A stretch of 64,000 nucleotides of DNA from Nocardia mangyaensis (GCF_001886715.1 NZ_CP018082.1:1922001-1986000); one strand, 5' to 3'; counted from the first letter of the stretch, positions 18,241 through 26,575 are shown. Notes: generated by a model not told the origin, from the sequence alone. Program-made: numbers and translations.

Positions 18241-18852
18241 ATGCAGCCACAGGTTTGGAAAGCAGGAGCCGACGACGTCGCCGCGGTCGCCGAAGCCTTC
18301 GTCGCGGGCAGTCTCGACGAGGTGGTCAACGCCTGGGTCCGGGCGGGTGACCCCGCGATGGACGAGGCGTACAAGACCACGATCGGTCCGCAGGTCGTGA
18401 CGAAGGCGCTCGCCCAGGACGAGGTCTGGCTGGCCGGGACCGGCGACGAGATCTGGGCGGTGTCGCTGTGGCAGCGGGTCAATTCCGCCGACCGTTTCCA
18501 CGCCGAGGCGGCCGAGGCGCGTGCCTTCCTCGACGCGGCGCCCGAGGTGGTGGCGCTGCAGCGGATGGCGGCGGTCTCGAGTCTGGTCGCCGAGGCGCAT
18601 CCCCGCGAATTCCCGCATCGCTATCTGCACGTCATCGTCACGGTGCCCGAACATCGCGGCAAGGGCGCGGGCGGTGCGATTCTGGCGGATCGGTTGAAGG
18701 CGTTCTCTGATGCGGGGGAATCCGCGTTCCTCGAAGCCAGCACGCCACGCTCGTCGCGGCTCTACGCCCGCAACGGTTTCGCCCACGAGGGCGCGCCGAT
18801 CGAACTGCCCGACGGCGGACCCACTCTGCTTCCGATGTGGTTCCGCGGCTGA
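18241..18852 (+). CDS. GNAT-family N-acetyltransferase
   Basis: A 203-residue acetyltransferase with strong Shine-Dalgarno AGGAGG 9 bp before ATG 18241. The CoA-binding signature is VPEHRGKGAGGAIL, followed by FLEASTPRSSRLYARNGF, typical of the group that contains puromycin N-acetyltransferase-like and tabtoxin-resistance-like enzymes. The long N-terminal helical segment also fits that group. A detoxifying role is plausible because a divergent TetR gene sits next to it, but no substrate can be named. Confidence 0.85.
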   Translation: MQPQVWKAGADDVAAVAEAFVAGSLDEVVNAWVRAGDPAMDEAYKTTIGPQVVTKALAQDEVWLAGTGDEIWAVSLWQRVNSADRFHAEAAEARAFLDAAPEVVALQRMAAVSSLVAEAHPREFPHRYLHVIVTVPEHRGKGAGGAILADRLKAFSDAGESAFLEASTPRSSRLYARNGFAHEGAPIELPDGGPTLLPMWFRG

Positions 18853-19001
18853 ACCGCGCCATTGCGGGCCCGGCCCCACCGGCCGTGCAGGCCCCGCGAT
18901 CACTGCGGGCACGCATACCCGGCGCTCGAGGGTGCGCCTGGGCACACCGACTCTGCGGGCCGGCCGACGCCGCTGGCCGCCGGCCGCAGGCGACGCCGCT
19001 G

Positions 19002-19279
19002 GCCGCAGCCAGCGTTGTGCCGCAGCCAGCGCTGTGCCGCAGCTGGCACCCAGCCGCAGCTGGCGCTTGCCGCAGTCGGCGTTGTGCCGCAGTCGGCGTT
19101 GTGCCGCAGCTGGCACCCAGCCGCAGCTGGCGCTTGCCGCAGCTGGCGCTTGCCGCAGCTGGCGCTTGCCGCAGCTGGCGCTTGCCGCAGCTGGCGCTTG
19201 CCGCAGCTGGCGCTTGCCGCAGCTGGCGCTTGCCGCAGCTGGCGCTTGCCGCAGCTGGCGCTTGCCGCAGCTGGCGCTT
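19002..19279. repeat. 16/17-bp minisatellite, 17 units, 10 of them perfect and consecutive
   Basis: The unit GCCGCAGCTGGCGCTT occurs ten times in perfect tandem from 19120 to 19279. It is preceded from 19002 by seven diverged units of 16-17 bp beginning GCCGCAG (endings include CCAGCGTTGT, CTGGCACCCA and TCGGCGTTGT); the block ending CTGGCACCCA-CTGGCGCTT itself recurs at 19036 and 19103. Each unit contains the PvuII-type palindrome CAGCTG. The identical right half and diverged left half imply recent expansion. The array lies 160 bp before the operon start. Confidence 0.9.
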
Positions 19280-19386
19280 GCCGTGGCGGTGCGCCCCGGC
19301 TGTTGGCACTCGACTACGGGCAAACCCCACTGACCGAGATGTACCGGTGCCGATTCGGCATCGGCGGCCCAGGGCAATCCCGGAGC

Positions 19387-19415
19387 CAATACTGGCAATC
19401 ACTGGACAATACTGG
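19387..19415. promoter_or_regulatory. Three direct repeats CAAT(n)ACTGG upstream of the nuclease-helicase operon
   Basis: CAATACTGG (19387), CAATCACTGG (19396) and CAATACTGG (19407) recur at 9-11 bp spacing, about one helical turn, ending 23 bp before the operon start. This is a plausible activator or repressor site; the protein is unknown. Confidence 0.45.
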
Positions 19416-19425
19416 AATGCCTGAA

Positions 19426-19431
19426 TACGCT
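19426..19431 (+). promoter_or_regulatory. Candidate -10 element for a leaderless transcript
   Basis: TACGCT fits the actinobacterial TAnnnT -10 pattern and ends 7 bp before GTG 19439. That places transcription start at or next to the start codon, matching the absence of any Shine-Dalgarno sequence there. Confidence 0.35.
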
Positions 19432-19438
19432 CGCGATC

Positions 19439-20239
19439 GTGACGGACTCGGCCGAGGAGCTGGAGGCGCGCATCGCGGGCCTGCGCGCCGAGGTGCGCCG
19501 AGCCGCCGCGGCCGGCGATCGGGCCACCGCGCGTCAGCTCCGCGCGGAGCTACGTAAGGCCGAAACCGACTGGGACGCGGTCGTTCTCGGCTCGATCCCG
19601 GAGACGCCCGAGTTTCCGGACCGGGTCGACGCCCCCGCCGTGCCGGTGCGCGAACACGTGCACCGCGCGCTGACCCTGCTGTCGGTGCCCTCGTCGCCGA
19701 AGCTGGTGCTGGCCGTGCACGACGGCTTCTTCTCCGGTGAGCTCCTGCCCGCACGGCTCACCAGCCTGCGCCGCGACGAGGAACGTTCCTTCCGCTCGGC
19801 GCCCTTCGCCCGCCCCTACTACGTGTGCGCGGCACTGACCACCGACCTGCTCGCCCCGGCGCGGGGGCTGATGGCGGTGAGTTCGTGGCCGCTCGAGCGG
19901 CGGATGATCGGTCCGCTGAGCCCGCGCGTCGACCTGTTGACCTCGGCAATCCGCCTGGCCGAACATCTTTCGGCGCAGCCTGCCGCCGAACCGGCGGGGT
20001 TGCGCGTACTGTGGCGGCTCGCCGTGTCGATACCCGGGGTGAACAGCGCACCGGATTCGCTGGACCCGGCGACGGTACTCGAGGCCGCGCGACGGGAACT
20101 GGCGGTGCACGAGAACGACGACGCGCGAGCGCGGATCGCGGCCGCGCGCCGAGCGGCGGATCAGCTGGCCGATCCGGCCGCACAACTATTCGGTGTTCGG
20201 CTCGGCGTAGCCGATCGGCGACGAATCGAGGTGAGATGA
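19439..20239 (+). CDS. Unknown protein, coiled-coil N-terminus, first gene of nuclease-helicase operon
   Basis: A 266-residue protein from GTG 19439. Residues 3-42 are a heptad-rich charged helix (EELEARIAGLRAEVRR...), a probable coiled coil. The rest is alpha/beta with FARPYYVCAALTTDLL and SSWPLERRMIGPLSPR; the final 60 residues are again helical and Arg/Ala-rich. No signal peptide, membrane helix or nuclease motif is visible. Its stop overlaps the nuclease start as ATGA, so it is made together with the nuclease, the 494-residue protein and the helicase. Function unknown; perhaps an assembly or DNA-binding subunit. Confidence 0.75.
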   Translation: MTDSAEELEARIAGLRAEVRRAAAAGDRATARQLRAELRKAETDWDAVVLGSIPETPEFPDRVDAPAVPVREHVHRALTLLSVPSSPKLVLAVHDGFFSGELLPARLTSLRRDEERSFRSAPFARPYYVCAALTTDLLAPARGLMAVSSWPLERRMIGPLSPRVDLLTSAIRLAEHLSAQPAAEPAGLRVLWRLAVSIPGVNSAPDSLDPATVLEAARRELAVHENDDARARIAAARRAADQLADPAAQLFGVRLGVADRRRIEVR

Positions 20240-21321
20240 GCACTCTCGCAGCACAGTTGGACCAGTTGCGCGGCGATGCGCCCGCCACGCGGCACAACGC
20301 CCGCACCATCGCCGCGTTGACGGCCAATCCCGGATGCGCTCGCCGCGCCCTGCTCGACGCGGCCGCGGTGGACAAGACCGTGATCGCCCAATCGCTCGGT
20401 TTCCCACCACAGTTCGGTCAGTCCCAGTTCGCCATCACCCGTGGCAACGCCTTCGAAGCCATGGTGAAGGCGAACGGCTGTGCCGAGCTGTTGGCGCTGT
20501 TGCGCGACAAGCTCGGCCTCACGATTCCCGAGGTCGCCTACCACGATCTGAACTCGGTGGGCGAGAACACCGGCAACGCGGTGCGCCACCAGCGGACCAG
20601 GCAGTTGCTGAAGGCCTCGATCGCCGCGGGCGACGGCACCCTGTTCGACCACCCCATGCTGCGCCTGGACATCGCGGGCGCCGCCGCCTATCTCGAACCC
20701 GATGTCGTCGCCGTGCAACTCGACGGCAAGTTCCATGTGGTCGAGATCAAGGCGTTCCCGGTGATCGACGGCCAGGCCGACCCGGCGCAGGTCGCGGCGG
20801 CGGCCCGCCAATCCGCGGTGTACGTGATCGCGTTGCGCGAGTTGATGACCGAGATCGGGGAGTCACCGGAGCTGGTGTCGCACAATGTGATCCTGGTGTG
20901 CGCCAAGAACTTCACCAACCGCCCGACCGCCGAACTGGTCGATCTGCGCAAGCAACTCGCCGTCGTCTCCCGGCAGCTCACCCGGCTCACCGCCATTCCC
21001 GAACTGCTCGACCTGCTGCCGCCGGCGGCCAGCTTCGCGCCGGGGGAGGACCTGGAGAAGACCATCGCCGCGATCCCGGCGCGCTATGCCCCCGAATGCA
21101 TGTCGAGCTGCGAACTGGCCTTCGCCTGCCGGGACGAGGCCCGCACCTGCGGTTCGGTGGACGCGCTCGGTCGCGGCGTGTGTGACGAGGTCGGCGGTAT
21201 CGACAACATCCACACGGTCCTCGGCCTGGCCGACGGCACGCTGGAACCGGGCCCCGAGCACGCCGACATCACCGCCATGCTGCGTACCGCGCACCGCCTG
21301 CGGCTCGAGATCGCCGGATGA
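20236..21321 (+). CDS. RecB/Cas4-like PD-(D/E)xK nuclease with probable Fe-S cluster
   Basis: A 361-residue protein from ATG 20236. The core motifs of RecB-type nucleases appear in order: RGNAFE (70-75), PD at 156-157, the E-x-K motif at 170-172 (VVEIKAF) and Q-x3-Y at 192-196 (QSAVY). A lone cysteine before the core (Cys34) and CMSSCELAFAC plus Cys305 after it (Cys288, 292, 298) reproduce the split cysteine arrangement that binds a 4Fe-4S cluster in Cas4, AddB and Dna2. It should cut or resect DNA ends. Both overlaps with its neighbours are ATGA. The family is not one I can name. Confidence 0.8.
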   Translation: MSTLAAQLDQLRGDAPATRHNARTIAALTANPGCARRALLDAAAVDKTVIAQSLGFPPQFGQSQFAITRGNAFEAMVKANGCAELLALLRDKLGLTIPEVAYHDLNSVGENTGNAVRHQRTRQLLKASIAAGDGTLFDHPMLRLDIAGAAAYLEPDVVAVQLDGKFHVVEIKAFPVIDGQADPAQVAAAARQSAVYVIALRELMTEIGESPELVSHNVILVCAKNFTNRPTAELVDLRKQLAVVSRQLTRLTAIPELLDLLPPAASFAPGEDLEKTIAAIPARYAPECMSSCELAFACRDEARTCGSVDALGRGVCDEVGGIDNIHTVLGLADGTLEPGPEHADITAMLRTAHRLRLEIAG

Positions 21322-22802
21322 GCGTCCTGTCCGCCCTGGCCAAGGCCGAGGCCGTCCGTTCGGGCCGCGCGCAACCCACCGCGGCGCTGCGCCATCTGCA
21401 TCTCGCCGAACGTCCGCTGGTCACCGTGCCGCTGCGACTGGCCGGGGAGGCGGCGGCGCCGCTGGCGATCATGATCGGCACCGCGCGCGGTGATCAGAAC
21501 GTGCTGATCGTGCCGCAGCCCCGCGACCGGGTGCTGCGGTTGCGGTTCATCGAAGAACTGGCCGACGTGGTGCTGCCGTATCTCTCGTCGTTCCTGGCCG
21601 AGACGGAAGAACTCACCAGCAAGGCGGGCGAGACCTACACCCGCTGCCTGGACGCACCCCAGCTGTGGACGCCCAACCCGGCCGGCGTGACCTTCCTGAA
21701 ACTGCTCGGCCGCTCGGTACGTTTCCACCGCACCGACGGCGACAACCCGGTGCCGCCATCGATTCCGCTGCTCGGCCGCTGGCTCACCTGGTTCGGCGAC
21801 CGGGCCGAACATCCGGGTTCGGCGGTCCTGCCCGCGGTCACGGCGGTGCTCTCGGCACACTGGGCCTCGGGCCAGTCCGCGCTCGAGGACGGCAATCTCG
21901 CGGCCCTGCTCGGCTGGATCGATCCGCCGCCCGGCCTGACCGGCGCCGAAGCGGCCGCGCTGGCCGAAGATCCCCTGCTGTCCCCGCCCGCGGGCCCGGC
22001 CACGGACCCGGGTTTCGACAACGAGGAACTGGCGCCGCTGATCGCCGCCTACAACGCCGCCGAGGACGAGAACGCTCGCGCGGTGGCCGCCGAACGCCTC
22101 GAACGTTCGCTGCGCGGGCAGCTCGAACCGACCTGGGGACTGATGTGGCGTGCGCTCGACCTGCTGCACGCACTCCCGCCGGGCGCCAGCGTCGAGAGCC
22201 GCTGGACCGACGATCGTGGCGCGTTCTCCCGCTTCGCCGCCGACGTGGCGGAAGGGATTCCGCAGGCCCGCCGGGATTCCGCGGTTCCGGCCGTGCGCAG
22301 GCTGCTGGCCCGCGAACGCGCGCTGGAGGCGCTGCAGGCCCAGTGCGCCTTCGACGACCCGCTGCGGATGCTCGAACACCGCGTCACCGGCGCGGCCTTC
22401 CGCGGCACCGTGGTGCACAGCGAACCGGATCGCCTCGACCGTTCGGGTTCGCGTCCGAAACTGCGCCCGCACATCCATCTGCGCACCACCGACCCGTTCG
22501 TCCCGGTTCCCGGCGAGGAGCTGACATGTGTGGAGCGTCCGAAGCAGACCGGTGTCGTCGTCGAGAGCGACGGTGCGGCCATCGTGCTGGAACTGTCCGG
22601 CGGGATGGGCCGCAAACTCGTCGCCGATCCGGGCAGCGTCCCCGAACCCGGTGACGAACTCGGCTTCGCCCGCTTCAAGCCCGCCGCCTTCAACGGCCAG
22701 CTGAATCTGCCCGCGCCCGAGGAGACCCCGTGGACGCACGGCGGTCCGCCGCCGGAGTGGACCCCGCCGCCCACCGACGACGCGGGGGAGGACCTGCAAT
22801 GA
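21318..22802 (+). CDS. Unknown 494-residue protein of nuclease-helicase operon
   Basis: ATG 21318 overlaps the nuclease stop as ATGA, and its own stop overlaps the helicase start in the same way. The protein has an alpha/beta N-terminal third (PLVTVPLRLAGEAAAPLAIMI; VLIVPQPRDRVLRLRF), a helical Ala/Glu-rich middle and a C-terminal beta-rich part (GVVVESDGAAIVLELSGGMGRKL) with a Pro-rich acidic tail. It contains few cysteines and no P-loop. I do not recognise a domain; the C-terminal part could be an OB-like fold. It is probably a structural subunit linking nuclease and helicase. Confidence 0.75.
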   Translation: MSVLSALAKAEAVRSGRAQPTAALRHLHLAERPLVTVPLRLAGEAAAPLAIMIGTARGDQNVLIVPQPRDRVLRLRFIEELADVVLPYLSSFLAETEELTSKAGETYTRCLDAPQLWTPNPAGVTFLKLLGRSVRFHRTDGDNPVPPSIPLLGRWLTWFGDRAEHPGSAVLPAVTAVLSAHWASGQSALEDGNLAALLGWIDPPPGLTGAEAAALAEDPLLSPPAGPATDPGFDNEELAPLIAAYNAAEDENARAVAAERLERSLRGQLEPTWGLMWRALDLLHALPPGASVESRWTDDRGAFSRFAADVAEGIPQARRDSAVPAVRRLLARERALEALQAQCAFDDPLRMLEHRVTGAAFRGTVVHSEPDRLDRSGSRPKLRPHIHLRTTDPFVPVPGEELTCVERPKQTGVVVESDGAAIVLELSGGMGRKLVADPGSVPEPGDELGFARFKPAAFNGQLNLPAPEETPWTHGGPPPEWTPPPTDDAGEDLQ

Positions 22803-24106
22803 CCACACCGGACCAGGCCGTCGCCGGAATTCTCGCCGATCTGCGCGACGAGAACCATCGCGCGATCGTGGTCGACTCACCGCCCGGCGCGGGCAAATCC
22901 ACCCTCGTGGTCCGCGCGGCCCGGCAGCTCGCCGAGGACGACGAGCAGCGGATGATCGTCGCCCAGACCAACGAGCAGGTCGACGACCTCATCGACCGCC
23001 TCGCCACCGCCGACCCCGCCCTGCGCATCGGCCGCCTCTCCAGCGCCGCCTATGTCACCAGCGAGCGGGTCGACCAGCACGGCAATGTCCGGGTCGCCAA
23101 GCAGCCCGGTGACCTGGCCGATCGCACCATCGTCATCGGCACGGCGGCCAAGTGGGCGACCATCACCGAGGGCAGCTGGTCGCACGCCATCATCGACGAG
23201 GCCTACCAGATGCGTTCGGACATGCTGCTGCGCATCGCGAACCGCTTCGACCGCGGCCTGTTCGTCGGCGACCCCGGCCAGCTCGACCCGTTCGCCACCG
23301 TCGAGACCGCCCGCTGGGCCGGGCTCACCTGGGACCCGACCATGAGCGCGGTCAGCGTCATGCTCGCCAACAACGACCACATTCCCACCCATCGGCTGCC
23401 GGTCTCCTGGCGTCTTCCCGCCACCGCCGCACCCGTGGTCTCGCGGGCCTTCTACCCTTTCACCGAATTCGAGTCCGGTACCGGATTCGGTGACCGCCGC
23501 ATGGATTTCACCACCCGGGGGATGGGCGGCCCGGTCGACGCGGTGCTCGAGGAAGCCGCCGAATCCGGGTGGGGCTGGTACGAACTCCCGGCTCGGCACA
23601 CCCTGCGCACCGACCGCGAAGCCGTGGCCGCCATCGCCGCGATCGCCGCGCGATTGATCGAACGCGGCGCGACCGCGCACTCCGAATCCGGCAGTCACCC
23701 GGTCACCACCGAGCGGGTGGCCATCGGCACCGCCCACCGTGACCAGGCCGATGCCGTGCGCGCCGCGCTGCGCGGGACCGCGGCCGAACCCGTCACCGTC
23801 GATACCGCCAACCGGCTGCAAGGCCGCGAATACGACGTCACCCTCGTGCTGCATCCGCTGTCGGGTCGACGCGACGCCAGTGCCTTCCACCTCGAGGCAG
23901 GCCGCCTGTGTGTGCTCGCCTCGCGGCACCGGCACGCCTGCGTTCTCGTCGGCCGGGCCGGTATCCCGGAGTTGCTCGACGCGCATCCCTCGGCCGAACC
24001 GGTCCATCTCGGTGTCCCGGTCAAGTTCCCCGACGGCTGGGAAGCCAACCAGGCGGTGCTGACCCACCTGGCCCGCCATCGGGTCCGAGCCGGCGGCATG
24101 CTGTGA
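22799..24106 (+). CDS. Superfamily 1 DNA/RNA helicase-like ATPase
   Basis: A 435-residue SF1 protein from ATG 22799. Walker A is SPPGAGKST (27-35), Walker B is IIDEAYQM (131-138), motif III is GDPGQLDP (157-164), motif IV region LPVSWRLP (200-207), motif V DTANRLQGREYDV and motif VI RLCVLASRHRHACVLVG. The pattern is closest to the Upf1/Dna2/RecD-like SF1B group and is minimal in size, without large 1B/2B insertions. Being fourth in the coupled operon with a RecB/Cas4-like nuclease, it likely unwinds DNA for cleavage. A weak possibility is an RNA substrate. Confidence 0.85.
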   Translation: MTTPDQAVAGILADLRDENHRAIVVDSPPGAGKSTLVVRAARQLAEDDEQRMIVAQTNEQVDDLIDRLATADPALRIGRLSSAAYVTSERVDQHGNVRVAKQPGDLADRTIVIGTAAKWATITEGSWSHAIIDEAYQMRSDMLLRIANRFDRGLFVGDPGQLDPFATVETARWAGLTWDPTMSAVSVMLANNDHIPTHRLPVSWRLPATAAPVVSRAFYPFTEFESGTGFGDRRMDFTTRGMGGPVDAVLEEAAESGWGWYELPARHTLRTDREAVAAIAAIAARLIERGATAHSESGSHPVTTERVAIGTAHRDQADAVRAALRGTAAEPVTVDTANRLQGREYDVTLVLHPLSGRRDASAFHLEAGRLCVLASRHRHACVLVGRAGIPELLDAHPSAEPVHLGVPVKFPDGWEANQAVLTHLARHRVRAGGML

Positions 24107-24215
24107 GTTTGCCCAGCGCGCAGTAATTCTCGAGTACGCGCGCGGGTGCGGGTGGTCGGTTACTCTCTCGACCAATGAGCGTGCCCGCTGCGCTGCGGGA
24201 GCGGAAAGAAACCCT

Positions 24216-26195
24216 GTGAAGATCTGGCGTACCGGCGTTCGTGGCCGCGTGAGCGTGCGGACCCGACTGCTGTCCATCGTGCTCATCTCCAGCGTCATGC
24301 TGTTGCTGACCGGCGGCGGTGCCGCGGTCCACCTGGTGAATTCGGCCCGGGAGTCGACCGAGTGGGCGGAGCTGGCCAGCAGCACCACCGCGCCCGCCAT
24401 CCTCATGGTCTCGGCCTTCCAGGAGGAGCGCAGGCTGTCGCTGCTGCGTCTGGCTGGTGACGCGTCGGCGGGCCCGGCGCTGGGTACGGCCAGACAGCGT
24501 TCCGACGAGGCGCTGGCCGCGGTGATCGCCAAGGGGGAGGCCGCGCGCGAGCTCAACCCGGACGGCTCGGCCGAGGACATCGAGGGGTACAACCAGCTGT
24601 TCACCATGGTGCCCACCGTGCGTGGCGGTGTCGACGCGCTCGGCATTCCGGCCGATCAGGTGTTCACCTTCTTCACCCAGGTGATCGGCACCATCATCGC
24701 CGCGTCCATGGTCGCCGCACGAGTGGCGCCCACGGCGGGAATCGGCATCGAATTGGGTTATGCCGTCGAACAATTGCGGGCCGCCGAAGCGCTGTCGCAA
24801 GCCGACACCCTGGGTTCGGTGGCCCTGACCACCGGCGAGTTCACCGCGGCCCACCTGGTCGACTTCGGTCGCCGGGTCGGCGAATTCCGTGGCGAGGCAG
24901 AGTATTCCGCTGCGGTGCTGAAAGGTGTGCGACGCGCGCAGCTGGACGACCTCGTCGCGAGCCCGCAGTGGCAGCAGGTGATCGCGATGCAGGACGCGGT
25001 GCTGCTGCGCGGTCCGATCTCGGGCACCAACGCGGAGACCGACCTGCCGATGACCCTGGCGCAGTGGCAGGACGCCTCGCGTCAGGTCAACCTCGGACTG
25101 CAGAAACTGTGGGAGGACCAGAGCGGCGACGCTCACGTCATCGCCCGCCAGCAGGGCGACCGCGACACCCGGACCGCCCTGCTGGGTGGCGCCGTCGTCG
25201 CGCTGATCGCGGTGGTCGCGTTCCTGGTGGCGCTGGTCATGGCGAACCGGTTCATCGCCCGGATGCGCCGCCTGCGCCACGACACCCTGGAACTGGCCGA
25301 CGAACGACTCCCGGAGCTCATGAGCCGGGTGGCGGCGGGCGAGAATGTCGACGCGAGTGCCGAAGCGTCGCGCCTGGACTTCGGCTCCGACGAACTCGGG
25401 CAGGTGGCGGCGGCGTTCAACCGGGCCCACGTCGCCGCGGTATCGGCCGCGGTGGCCGAGGCGCAGACCAGGGCGGGCATCAACACCGTGTTCCTCAACA
25501 TCGCGCACCGCAGCCAGGTGGTCGTGCATCGTCAGCTGGCCCTGCTCGACCGTGCCGAACGCGACGAAGGCAATGCCGATCAGCTCGAATTGCTGTTCCA
25601 GCTCGACCATCTCGCGACCCGGACCCGCCGCAATGCCGAGAATCTCGTCATCCTCGGGGGCGAACAGCCGGGCAGGCGCTGGCGCAACCCGGTGGCGCTG
25701 CTGGAACTGGTGCGCGGCGCGATCGCGGAAAGCCTGGACTACACCAGGATCGAGGCCAAGCGGATGCCGGAGGTGCGCATCGCCAGCCACGCCGTCGCCG
25801 ACGTGATCCACCTGCTCGCCGAGCTGATGGACAACGCGACCGCCTTCTCACCACCGGAATCGCATGTGGTGGTCTCCGGTGTCGTGGTCGGGCGCGGCGT
25901 GGCGGTGGAGATCATCGATCAGGGCCTCGGCATGCGCGAAGACGACCTGGCCGAACGCAATGCGATGCTGGCCGACCCGCCCGCGTTCAGCGTGGCGACC
26001 CTGTCGGGCAGCTCCCGTCTCGGCCTGTTCGTCGTGGCCACCCTGGCAGGCCGGCACGGAATCTCGGTGCGGCTGGGGGAATCGGTCTACGGCGGCGTGC
26101 GGGCGGTGGTACTGATCCCCTCGGCGCTGGCTCGGGCCACCGATCCGGAATCGGAGATCTCCGGTCAGTTCCCCGCCGTCTCGCCGCAGCCATGA
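24216..26195 (+). CDS. CvnA-like sensor with histidine-kinase-type ATPase domain
   Basis: The 659-residue GTG start at 24216 follows GGAAAGAA. A first membrane helix lies at about 17-38 (LLSIVLISSVMLLLTGGG). A large extracytoplasmic region follows that fits the nitrate/sulfonate-sensing NIT type, then a second helix at about 322-345 (ALLGGAVVALIAVVAFLVAL), a HAMP-like linker and a GHKL ATPase with N box ELMDNATAFSPP and G box IDQGLGM. The organisation matches CvnA of actinobacterial conservons, where the protein acts with CvnB-D. The next gene is CvnC-like, but no CvnB or CvnD gene is present. Confidence 0.85.
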   Translation: MKIWRTGVRGRVSVRTRLLSIVLISSVMLLLTGGGAAVHLVNSARESTEWAELASSTTAPAILMVSAFQEERRLSLLRLAGDASAGPALGTARQRSDEALAAVIAKGEAARELNPDGSAEDIEGYNQLFTMVPTVRGGVDALGIPADQVFTFFTQVIGTIIAASMVAARVAPTAGIGIELGYAVEQLRAAEALSQADTLGSVALTTGEFTAAHLVDFGRRVGEFRGEAEYSAAVLKGVRRAQLDDLVASPQWQQVIAMQDAVLLRGPISGTNAETDLPMTLAQWQDASRQVNLGLQKLWEDQSGDAHVIARQQGDRDTRTALLGGAVVALIAVVAFLVALVMANRFIARMRRLRHDTLELADERLPELMSRVAAGENVDASAEASRLDFGSDELGQVAAAFNRAHVAAVSAAVAEAQTRAGINTVFLNIAHRSQVVVHRQLALLDRAERDEGNADQLELLFQLDHLATRTRRNAENLVILGGEQPGRRWRNPVALLELVRGAIAESLDYTRIEAKRMPEVRIASHAVADVIHLLAELMDNATAFSPPESHVVVSGVVVGRGVAVEIIDQGLGMREDDLAERNAMLADPPAFSVATLSGSSRLGLFVVATLAGRHGISVRLGESVYGGVRAVVLIPSALARATDPESEISGQFPAVSPQP

Positions 26196-26575
26196 CCGAC
26201 GAGCCCGAGCACTGGTACGAGGAGGACGCGGGCCCACTGGTGCGCCTCTACGCGGTGACCCGTGGTCGCGGCCGCGCGCCGCGGCGCGAGCTCGATCTCA
26301 CGACACTGCTCATCGACGCCCACGCCGAGGCTGCTCCCCGCCGCCCAGGACCCGAATACGACGCGATCGTCGAAATGTGCCGCGCCCCGCTGTCGGTGGC
26401 CGAGGTGTCGGCCCACCTGCACCTGCCGCTCACCCTGACCAAGGTGCTCGTCGGCGACCTGATCGACGACGGTCGATTGGCGGCCCGCGCACCGGAGCCC
26501 ACGGCGAGCGAGCCGTCCACCGACCTGCACGTGTTGCGCGCGGTGCTGGCCGGCATCCGCCGGGTGCAGATCTAG
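26192..26575 (+). CDS. DUF742 (CvnC-like) protein
   Basis: A 127-residue protein overlapping the kinase stop by ATGA. The DUF742 signature is visible as LVRLYAVTRGR near the N-terminus and PLSVAEVSAHLHLPLTLTKVLVGDL, a winged-helix-like segment. In Streptomyces conservons CvnC is the third protein, between a roadblock protein and a small GTPase. Here the gene ends in CTAG, shared base-for-base with the stop of the convergent GMC gene, so the operon ends after two genes. Confidence 0.88.
   Translation: MTDEPEHWYEEDAGPLVRLYAVTRGRGRAPRRELDLTTLLIDAHAEAAPRRPGPEYDAIVEMCRAPLSVAEVSAHLHLPLTLTKVLVGDLIDDGRLAARAPEPTASEPSTDLHVLRAVLAGIRRVQI

Larger units (their letters stand above)
18853..19438. other. Non-coding, repeat-rich interval before the nuclease-helicase operon
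   Basis: No credible gene lies in these 586 bases. The first 150 are GC-rich with scattered GCCGC motifs, the middle is the 16/17-bp minisatellite, and the last 60 hold three CAATnACTGG repeats and a promoter-like TACGCT. Open frames crossing it in several frames on both strands are an artefact of the 16-bp period. Confidence 0.7.

Noticed and set aside
19002..19279. CRISPR array
   Set aside because: The repeats are contiguous without spacers, and no cas1 or cas2 gene is present; the Cas4-like nuclease alone is not evidence of CRISPR.
26572..26575. Overlap of two convergent genes at CTAG as a regulatory feature
   Set aside because: Sharing of a palindromic stop is a simple packing coincidence.
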